DNA of 23,414 bases, taken from Chromera velia. Lineage: Eukaryota; Sar; Chromeraceae. The notes under the pieces were generated by a model. It did not search any database, was not told the origin of the DNA, and saw only the letters and a program-made list of their open reading frames with translations. A program made the position numbers and the translations under genes. Shown in pieces: positions 1 through 14,000 of the stretch (position 1 is the first letter of the stretch; each line of letters starts with the position of its first letter). The stretch lies in NCBI GenBank assembly GCA_018398765.1, contig JAHBMJ010002041.1:1-23414 (forward strand), in the 5' to 3' direction.

Positions 1-1007
1 GTGGTGCATGGGAGACGGGAATGGGAGTTGTAAGACAGATGGAAGACAGGGCAACGATCTTTCCCCGCGAAATCCCCGACTTACTGGCAGCTGTCGTATG
101 CTGGTTGCACGGCCGGTTGGCCAGGGACTCCTGCTGGGCGACGGTAAGGAGGACGTCCCCTGCCTGCCCGACGAAGGAGCTCGCACGACGGTGAAGAGGA
201 ACACGGACGCGAGACAAGAGAAAAAAGAAAGAGGACGCGAGTACAGGTCCTGCCGCGCTGTGACGACCCAACAGGTGACCTAGCCTTCAACGCAGACGCA
301 GTGGAAACGCAGCTGCCCGATCCGTTGGCTGAGTGTTTCATGGTTGTTGCAGAAATGCTCTCGGGTCCTGGAATTGCTTTGGAAATCCGGGGGCCACGGC
401 ACGAGAGGTGGGCTTCTATGGTGTGAGAAGCCCCGGCACGTGTCCGTGTTTTTGCATCGCTGGGCCGCGCGCAACATGCCGTGGCCCCCTCGAGTTCCAA
501 CAAACTTTGTGGTTTCATACCGCGCGGTACAGGAAACTTCGTCTTTTGGAACTTTGCCAAAATGATGTGTGAACTCTGAAGAGTCGAACGGTACCCTTCC
601 CATTTGCCTGCGATTTTTTTGGATTTTTCGGTTTGAATTCGCTCTCTCATCCCGGAACAGCAGGAGTTAGAGCAGGGCTGCTCGGACCCGGGGCCCCACC
701 CGGGTCCTCCGGAAGGAAAATGGTCCGGCATAGCCTAATTGCAGCTCTTCCATATACATGCATGGACATCGCTCGCTATAAAATCTTTTGAAGCACGCAA
801 TTTGAAGCCACTTCTGAAGCTTTTTGATTCCTGACCTCAGAACGTGTGAAATCTGTACTTGGCGGCGCGAAACTTGTTGGATCACTCTGTGACTCTCAGA
901 GATTCCCTGTAGTCTGGTGCTCTCTCTTGTATGTGGAAGAAACGGGTGGGGTAAGAGTTTCCAGGTGGGGACGACTCGGAGAATTTACAGTCCGCTTTCC
1001 TCCAACC
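1..1007. other. Region without a supported gene (5' flank of first gene)
   Basis: Several open frames occur on both strands here, including a 216-codon minus-strand one at 81-731, but none shows a recognisable domain. None has a composition like the exons downstream, and the two strands are open over the same bases. The last part (about 840-1007) is open in frame with the proposed first ATG at 1008 but has no earlier ATG in that stretch, so it is most simply 5' leader or promoter DNA. No tRNA or rRNA pattern was seen. Confidence 0.5.
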
Positions 1008-5411
<4,404 letters not shown>

Positions 5412-6153
5412 AGCACAAATTTGTCCTCATGAGTGAGGAAAAGGGAAGGGTGGGATGCAACGGAAGACCACATACGCGTGAAGGAGTAAAACTTGCAGGC
5501 TGCTGCGCTCTCTGGAAGGGAAGTCCTATGGGAGAAGAAATTTGTACAAAAAGGTGGCACATGAGTACGAAGTGCTTGAATTCAGTGTCTGGGTGATATT
5601 AATATAGATAGGATTTCTGAAAAGCGAGTGGGGGTAGGGAAAGGAAAGAACTTGCACATGTCTTTTAAAATTAAAATTGTATGCAATATATGTTATCAAA
5701 AACTTACATAATTTATGTTTACAGTGAAAACTATTTCAAAAATATTTTGAAGGTGAATAAGTTCATAGTGATGACGGAGATGTGCTTGTGTGTTGCGACT
5801 GTTGTCCATAGGTAGCGATTCATCAGTTTTTTTTGTATTATAAGTTTGATTGCGAGTTTAAGGTCACAGTTTTTTTTTTTTTAGGTTCGGGTATTCAAAT
5901 CATGTCCCAATATACTATGGCCAAATATGATGATCGAAGTTTTTGCTAGGGTTTTTGACCCGTTTAATACAGGCGTTTACTAATTAAGTATAGCTTTAGT
6001 TAATTTGGTAGAGTATGGCTGACGTTTTCACTTCGTAGTAAAACCCCCACCGATCGAAATGTAGCAACTTTTATTGGAACATCAGACACAGACTGGCGCA
6101 TGCAGGTGCTTGGGGTGCAAAGTATGTCAGAATCCGCTCGCGCTTTAAAAGCG

Positions 6154-6183
6154 CCGCCCGTATATGCATGCATGCGCGGGCGG
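6154..6183. repeat. GC-armed palindrome with a TGCATGCATG core
   Basis: The 7-base arms CCGCCCG (6154-6160) and CGGGCGG (6177-6183) are exact reverse complements around a 16-base loop. The loop itself contains the self-complementary ATGCATGCAT. The right arm abuts TATATAAG, the outer end of the 34-bp inverted repeat. Confidence 0.8.
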
Positions 6184-6184
6184 T

Positions 6185-6507
6185 ATATAAGCCCCTGCCC
6201 TTGAATATTGGACGCACGTTTTGAGACCTCTCTGTGGTCAACTTTGCCACGGCGCACCACCCACCCGCCCCTCATTGTCCATGTATGTAACTTGTAAAAT
6301 ACATTTATTTTTGCGATTTTTCGCGCACACCGCGGGCGTGACAAAACCCTTTATAGGGCAAAAACAATAGGGGATCTACCTTAGCGCGACCATTTTTTAA
6401 AATTAAAAAAATGAAAAAAAGAAAATAAAATGAATTCTAATACAATAAGTGATAATACAAAGCCAAGCCAAATCGTGCGTCCAATATTCAAGGGCAGGAG
6501 CTTATAT
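6185..6507. repeat. 34-bp inverted repeat pair enclosing 255 bp (MITE-like or foldback element)
   Basis: The left arm 6185-6218 and right arm 6474-6507 are reverse complements over 34 bases with one mismatch (C/T at the eighth base from the outer end). Outer ends read ATATAAG and CTTATAT; inner ends read CGCACG and CGTGCG. The enclosed DNA has no open frame of note. I see no clear target-site duplication. The left outer end also resembles a TATA box (TATATAAG), so a paired promoter element cannot be excluded. Confidence 0.7.
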
Positions 6508-6918
6508 TTCGATCTGTATATATATATATCTCGAAAATGCAGACCTTTGTATTAATATAATCGAATCGATCCATATGGAAGACTCATATGAAGTGCAGCA
6601 AGCTCTGCATATATGGCTTCACATACAACCATTTGAAAGCCAGTCAGTCAACACAAGCAGCGACCCAGTCATTTCCTCAACCTTAAAAGCAGCCGTCTGT
6701 CGAAGGGAAGGAAGGTCGAAAGAGAAAACCTGTGCGTTTCCGTCTTTCCTGCCGCCGCTTGAGCGAAGGACAGAAGGCGTCGACTCCATTCTGCATCCGT
6801 CCTCGTGAGGGACACGCAGAGCTGGAGATTGAGTGGGTAAGCAGAGGACAGTGAGAGAGAAAGGGGCAGAGAAGGGCGAGAGCTTCTGTCTGACTGCCTG
6901 TATCTGAAGAAGAAGAAG

Positions 6919-8003
6919 ATGGCAGGGGTCTGGGGAGATGAGGATCCTCTGCCTCCTCCGGTAGAGGCGGGGGAGGTCCCAACTCCAGAGCTCTTGGACG
7001 AAGAGGGAGGGGGCGGAGAGATGGGCGACGTGGACGCCCCCCCCCCCTCTGTGCGGAGAGTCTCGAGAGATCTGTCTGGCACTGCTGGACACACTTCGGA
7101 CACCAGCAGCAGCAGTACCTCTCGGGGGTGTCCGTTCGGTCACCGAGCAGGTATGCAGGCTGGCCTGATTTGTGGGGGGAAAGAGTACATATGCTGTGCT
7201 GTGCAGTTTCAGGTGGATGGAGGTGGGTCACCAACCCGCAGCCTGAGAGCACAGGCTTGAAAGAGAAATGACTTCTGCATGCATGCTTTCATACACATCT
7301 GAATTGAACTGCATGCTTTTCTTTATGCTGCTATTTGAGTCCTTCTGTGTGACTCTTTTGCTGGAATGATGTTTGCGGCTGTTCTTTTCGTGCCTCATTT
7401 CTGTTTTTCTTCCCCTCTTGACTCTCTTCTGGCACCTCCTGTGAGTCTCCGACTGATTCAACCCATCCATGTACATACAAGCCCCTGCATGCATGCGCCT
7501 GATTGATTGCAGCGGAGGATGCTGACAGTACAGGGGACGACCAGAGCGTCCCTTTGTGCCCTTTCGGCTTTGATGAGGGCAACCCACTCCTTCCGTTCAC
7601 AAGGAGGGGAGGCAGAAGGGGGGACAGGGGAAGGGAGAGGGAAAGGGAGAGGCAGCAGAGACTGCCCACAGTGTCAGAGGAGGGGGGATCAATAGGAGTG
7701 CCTGATAGAGAGGAGTTTCCTTCAGCAGCTTCCAGGCAGCAACCCGAAACTTTGAGGGAGGAGTTGCACACAGCGCCTCCAGGGGGGGATGGTTCAGAGG
7801 AAAGCAGTGGGAGTGACGGAGGTCGGAGGTACGGGGGCCTGATGCTCCCGGACCCATCTGAGGAAGCCGGGGGGTTGGGATTTCCCTCCTCCCCAGCAAT
7901 AGGCGACGGTGAGAACGTATCAGTGGATTTGGAGAATGAATTAGAGGGCCAACTCGCAAGAGACGAGTCTGCACACCTGGCAGAAGCACTGGATAGAGTG
8001 CTG
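6919..8003 (+). other. Channel N-terminus: acidic disordered region with twin CPFG motifs
   Basis: Exons 1-2 encode residues 1-241, rich in Glu, Asp, Gly, Pro and Ser, with no globular pattern until about residue 225. Two CPFG motifs lie at residues 71-74 and 93-96, on either side of the exon 1/2 junction; the first is followed by His. Cys-Pro dipeptides of this CPF type occur in heme regulatory motifs, for example in heme oxygenase-2. An Arg/Glu-rich run lies near residue 118. The intron between the two exons (7151-7512) contains two TGCATGCATGC words. Confidence 0.6.
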
Positions 8004-11000
8004 GTCAGTAAAGTAAAGTAGAGTTTATAAAGCTCACTTGAGAGACAAATTCAAACTCGGTGTGGAGTAGAGCAGGGCCCAGGACAAGGCGCAAGTGGAG
8101 AAGGAAAGCAACAAGCAAGGGTTCATGTTTGAGCTTTTGCACCTGTCCAGTTATGGCTCTTGCCTCCCTTCCGTGCACCCTTTTTGCTTTTCGCATGCAT
8201 TGGACCTCCTCTTTCAATTGTGAAATCCCACTTTTCACAGTCGCAGTTCCTTGCTCCGTTCCCGATAATCCAATCAAATAGAGCGATCAGGCAAGGTAGT
8301 TGCTGCGGTACCATCTCACTAGTGTTGCGTTTCCAAGCAACCACAATGGGTTTGTTTGAGTTGATTGGATTTGTGTTGTATTTGTCGGATGTATCTGATT
8401 GTTGGTAGTTGCAGCAAAGTTGGACTCGGGTCGTTCGAAGTGGAACGAAATCGGAATCCATCGGTACCCTGATTGTCAGTCTCTCTCTTCTGTGCATGGA
8501 TTAATCCATTTAGATAATTCAATCAATCTATTGCCGAGGAGAACCAATGAATCCGCGCACATGCACAATGATTCTTTCCTTGCATGCACATGTCTGCCTC
8601 TCTCTCTCTCTCGCGCGCGCTCCTGCCCACAAGTATCGGGTATCTTTCTGTCCTGTCCTCTGCCATCTATGTCTGTCTGTATCCTGCCCTTCCCTTTTCC
8701 TGTGCTTCTCGCAACCCGCGTCCCCTTGCTTCCCTACACCATTATATGTCGTGATGTGATGAAATGACGGCTGCATGGATGGATGGATGGATGGATGGGT
8801 TCATGCAGTACGACAACATCGCCCGATTGGCCCCCCCGATCGCGAGTCGGTGGACGAAGGGGAGGCACCAGCTGGCGATGTCCTTCGAGAGTATGATCAC
8901 CGCAATGGTGGCATACGCAAACGACAGGAGCTCCCTCGAGGCTCAGACCAAATACCTCTGCATCAGACACGTCAGTCAATTAATTCATCAAATGGAGGGA
9001 GGGCCCGCATCTGAGCGGACAATTAAGCGTGCACATGCACTCTCTTCGTAGCAGCACCGTCTTTCTTTCATAATGCAGACATGTGCTTCCACTTCAGTTC
9101 GGAGAACTACTCAGGAAGAGGCATGCAGTCTTTTTTGCTCACCTTTTTTTCGTCTCTTGGAATCTATCCATCCTTTTCTCTTCTCTGATGGACCGGGTCG
9201 ACATGAGTCGGGTTTTCTTCGTAATCGTTTTCTTTTCTTGTTCTCTTCTTTCTGCAATCTGGTTGCCTCGTTATCTCTGAGTGGCTGCGAGTGTGCCCAT
9301 GCAGAAAGTGACAGACCTCAACATCATCTGATCTCGCTTTTGCTGCCCGTAAAGCTATTTTTTATTGTCAGTCCCCCACTGCCCTGTGTCTAGGTGCCTT
9401 GACGAGTTCCCTCTACCTTCCTTGACCTGTTCCGTTCCTTTCACTGAATATTCACTCAGAGAAGAGTCTTTGTTTGAATCTTGCAGGCCCACTACATCGG
9501 GAAGACAGAGATCATGCCGGTGATGCAGCAGGCGCTCATCTCCTCCCTCGAGCAGATGCTGGGGGAGGAGTGGAACCTGGACCTCGAGACCAACTGGGTG
9601 AAGCTATGGGACATCGCTTCAGACATCATGAACAAAAGCGTGTCCGTGGCCCAGAAAAGAATGGCACAGGTCTTCCAAGAATGGGCTCTGGTGACGGATC
9701 AGCTCGGGACAGCGGCCTTCACTGCGAAGCTGCAGGCCAACCTTGTGACTCAGATGATGCTCCATGCGGGGGGCTCCAATCATGCAGCAGGGGGGATGGT
9801 GACTAAGCAGGGGTTGGCAGAAGATCTTTCCGACCTTCTTGGGGAGGCTGTGGAGCAATTGAAAGACGTGGAGCGTCTCAGGGTGAGTGGGCGGTCCTTG
9901 CGTGCTTGCTGGTCTGGTGCAGTCTAGTTTTGTGTTGAGTATGGCTCTGTGTCTCTGGCGGTGTGTAACTTGTTTTGTCCTGTCTGTCTGTCTGTCTGTC
10001 TGTCTGTCTCACATATGGTTTTGTGTGTCTGGGTGAGGTTTCATAGAGAAGCTTGGATTTCCCTACTTTATTCTTTTGATGGCTTGGGTGTTTGACTGCA
10101 GGGGAGTCCCAACAGTTTGGGTCTGGACCTGAAGTCTCTCTTCTCCCGGTTCGGGTCTGTGCCGGATCTTGTCAAGGTCAGTCGCGTTTATCAAGGAAAT
10201 CGTCCTTTCAAACAAAACATGGTTGTAATGTAACCTCAAAGATCATTACTGACACACAGCAAAAGCAAGATCACGAAAGACCACAGTCGCAGTAGTGGGA
10301 AGAAAACGCAGAGTTCCTGGTGGCTGGTTTGGGGGTTGAGAGCGATAAGGAGGGGAACGAAATAGACAGGCTGCGCAGAGGTGCCGTGCTTTTTACTCAC
10401 CTTGACACTTTTTCAGAGCAAGAGCCTTTTCAGGGCAAAGTGTTGATAGTTTGTCGTGCGACTTTTCTTCTGCTTGCAGGTCGGGACGGTGGTCATTCAG
10501 ACCATTCGTGAGGTGACCTCTCAGAATTGGTCTCCCGTCTCTGAGGATGCATGGAACTGGATCTGGGGTCTTATTGTGGAGGTACGTCGGTGTTGTTTTT
10601 CTCTCTGCCGCTCTCTCTGTCTGTCTCTCTGCTGGAAGGAAGAGAGCGAGAAACAAGATTGTTCGATGGAGCAGGATGCAGGAACAAGTGATGCGGGTGT
10701 GATTGCTTTGTGTCTTTTTCGAATCGCTTTTCTGAGTGGCAAAGTCCGTCTCTTCCCTTCCCGGACAGCAGTGCAAATACAGTCGTGGCCTTTCACGAAA
10801 ATTGTACTGCCGGCAGGAAGAGATAACGGAAAGATGCTTGCAGTTTTTCACTGTTCGTGCAAAGATTGGCTTTTAAAACTACGCCACTGGTTTTGGATGT
10901 TTGCAGGAAAACAGCAGGAAGATGAAGCCAGGAGACAAGAACGTCTTTATCGCTTCTGTCAATTTCCTCCAGAGAAAGGTCGAGGTGGAGCTGGCAATGG

Positions 11001-14000
11001 GGAAGGGCGGGAGCAACGAGAGTCTTGACTTCTTCGTTGAGGAGGGAGGGGGGTCAGACAAACGAAAAGGGGGTGCAGGGAACTCAACAGGGGGGGGAGG
11101 AGCCAGCTCGTCGGCGGACCACGAAGACTTGAGGGGACGCCGAAAGAGCGCAGCAAGCATGGGAGGGGACGAATTTATAGTCAGTCCGTCGGAGTTTGAG
11201 AGAAAAAGAAGTAGGTAATCGGAGGGTCTTGTCTTTGACTTTTGAAAGAAAAGACTGAGAAAGAGTGAACAAGATTTCCTTCCGTATGTTTGTCTGTATG
11301 GGTGTCTATGCTCCCGTCGTTATCCATCTCTGAGTGTAGCGGCATGTGTTATGTGTGCGACGTTGCGACGCACGCATGCGTGTACCGTCTGCGTATACGC
11401 AACTGCTGAGAGTCTGCGGAGATCCCAGTGGTCTGCAATCCTGGCGCTGGTGACAAAGCGAACAGTGTTTTGCCTAGCTCCTCTGTGTGAATCTGTTTGT
11501 CCCTTTCCTCCCTAATGTCCGATCGATCCTCCTTTTGCTTTTGGTGGCTGTCTGTTTGCAGGAAGAGAGCGATGCAGGATACCAAGCCGGCAAACGGCGG
11601 AGCATCTTGAACGTATTTTCTCAAATGAGACGCAAGAGCAGCGTAGGACTCTCCAAGGTGTTTGGAAAGGTCGGTCCTCCCTCTGTTCGTTTACCTCGTA
11701 CCGGGTGACTTTGAAAGATGATTTGAAAGGAAGGTGTGCATTACGTGGCAACAGACGCGTGGCTCTGCATGACGCGTCCATGCCCTCTCCATGCCTTCCT
11801 TCATCACTGATCAATGAGAAAGTGGGAACTCTGTGAAAGCATTGGACTGCTACTCTATCGACATGAATTTCTTCATCGTGCTTGGCATTTGCAGACGAAA
11901 ACGGTGGAGACTTTGCGGACAGACCAGGACAAATCTGGAGTGGATGACCAGTCGGAGAGGGACCGGGCGATTCGAACTCGGGAGATTGAGGAGAGACAGA
12001 GAAAGGGAATATACGTCAAAAGCAGAGTCTCATATGTCAGTCAGAGGGACACATAGAGAGATAGAGAGACCGACGAGCCGACAGACAGACAGACAGACAA
12101 ACAAACAAACAGACAGAGACACGCATAGTCTACGGAAAGACGCTCTCAATGCGCCTTCTTTGAAATTTCTCTCTCGGTCAACTTTGCCACTCCAATTGAA
12201 CGTCTCACTCTTGTTCCCTCTTTCTCGCGACTCTCACCGCCACTCATAAGTGCAGGCAACACATATTAATAGAACCAGCAAGAATCTATCGATAGAATGA
12301 CCAGCTCTCTGTTCTTTCGTTTCAATCTGTTCTCTGTGCAGGAAATCGGACTTCGGTTTTTTGGGAATCTGTTCCGTCGCGCCCCCTCTTTTCGGAGGAT
12401 TTTCATTCGAACCCTTGAGACTTACGCCAAGCTGATGGAACAAATTTTGGGGTACATGCTCGATCATGTGGACAACCCGAGCTTGATGTTTGCCTCTGAT
12501 TCGAATAAGGTCGGTGGGCCTGTACACCGATTCTTTTTTTTTTCCATGTTTGGATTATTGCCTTCTCAGTGAAAATCGGTTTTTTCCCCATGCTTTTCCG
12601 ATCACGTTCCGGAGTCACCGGAGTCTTCTTCTTGGGTGTGGGGGAAAAGAGAAAAGAAGAAGAGAAAAGTCAGACGCAGGCACTGACAGGAAGAGAGACA
12701 GAGACCTCATTGCACCCCAGTGATCGATGCCGTCCCTTCGTATGTGTTGTTGGTCTGTCCTTGCAGGAACTTGCAATCCGGCACATTCGGTTCGGCGTGC
12801 GTCCAGCAGATGTGCCCGTGTTTGGCCAGGTCTTCCTGGACACTCTCGCGTCGATCGGAGGGATGAACTGGAGTGCAGATTACACCCGCGTGTGGTCACT
12901 CTTCTGGCACTGCGTCAGTCACTCTCTTCATTTGTTTTTCTGTACTCTTCTTTGACGACATCTACTTGAATTCATCCGCTCATTCGACTGTCTTCCCCGA
13001 ATTGATGGACATACTGTCACTTCTCTCCCTGCACACCTCCCCCTGAAAACTCTTCCCCGAATGCCTGGCTGACTGCAGGTCTCTTCGGCGTTTTGCGACG
13101 TGATCAAGGCAGGGAACCACCCGGTGACCCGTGCCTTGATTCTGGGTGAGGAGGAGGAGCTCAGGCTTGCACTCTCAGAGGCCCCCCGCTCTGTGCGCAT
13201 CAAGTGGGCCTGTCAGGTGGATGTGATGGGAAACCTGAGGTCCCCTCTATACTGGTCAGTCAGTCCGTCAGTCAGTCCGTCAGTCAGCACGGGTTACAAT
13301 GAAGTCAGACAGTCTGCACACAGTAAGCTGTGTTCTTCAACTCTGCCAAGGGAAAGAAGGTGCGGTATTCTTCTCTTGCGAGTGTGGACTTCTTCTCGTG
13401 CATGTGCGTCACTTTTTGTTTCCTTCTTCTATGCTACACACACATGCATGCAGGGCAATTGAAGAGGGAAAGATCCAGATGGCCCGGCTGATCCTGACGG
13501 ACACCCTGGCCATCCGGGCCGATAGATCGGGGTACTACTACGGCATGAAGGACTTGTGGGAGCACCACCCTGACTTGGTGGACGTCCTGTGCAGCCAGGC
13601 GGGGAGTCTGATTCCAACAATGCTGGATGGACACATGTGGTGCTCTGATCAGGTTGTGGGGGGAAGGAGGAAGGTTAGTTGATTGATGCATGATGATGTG
13701 GGGAGAGAACTCTGACCATTTAATTGTGAGGGAAAAGAAGACGCTTCCACTCTTTCATCATCTCCTTGCAAGAGACCGCTAGTTTTCTCTCTTCCGCCGT
13801 GTATGTATGTATGTGTTACAGTTTTGTCACTCCATTTTCCGGGGTAGCTCAGTACGTTTGTTGCTGCATGCACCTTGAGGGACCGCCTTCCTTCTATCCC
13901 TTCGGATCGAAAGTAAATTTGCAACTCTTGTATGACTCATGTTTGCTACCAGAGACCCATATCAGTTTGTGCTAGGAAGAGAGTGCGAGGTATTCGGAAA

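Larger units (their letters stand above)
5412..6918. other. AT-rich intergenic spacer between the first and second genes
   Basis: From about 5590 the DNA becomes clearly richer in A+T than the flanking genes, with poly-T (5869-5882), poly-A runs (6396-6430) and a short TA tract (6515-6530), until about 6660. It contains the inverted repeat and the GC-armed palindrome listed separately. No coding frame is convincing. The stretch just before the ATG at 6919 is purine-rich (GAGAGA, then GAAGAAGAAG) and is probably the 5' leader of the channel gene. Confidence 0.6.

Noticed and set aside
81-731. 216-codon minus-strand frame near the window start
   Set aside because: No recognisable domain, no supporting splice context, and other frames on both strands are equally open.
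5870-5910. tRNA-like GGTTCGGGTATTCAAATC
   Set aside because: It resembles a B-box/T-arm only loosely; no matching acceptor stem, anticodon arm or A-box could be placed.
8123-8497. 124-codon minus-strand frame inside channel intron 2
   Set aside because: It lies within an intron supported on both sides by globin-encoding exons and shows no domain.
9303-9393. Possible extra exon after CCATGCAG in channel intron 3
   Set aside because: In the required phase 0 it meets a TGA after eight codons. Skipping it joins exons 3 and 4 exactly at the globin F helix.
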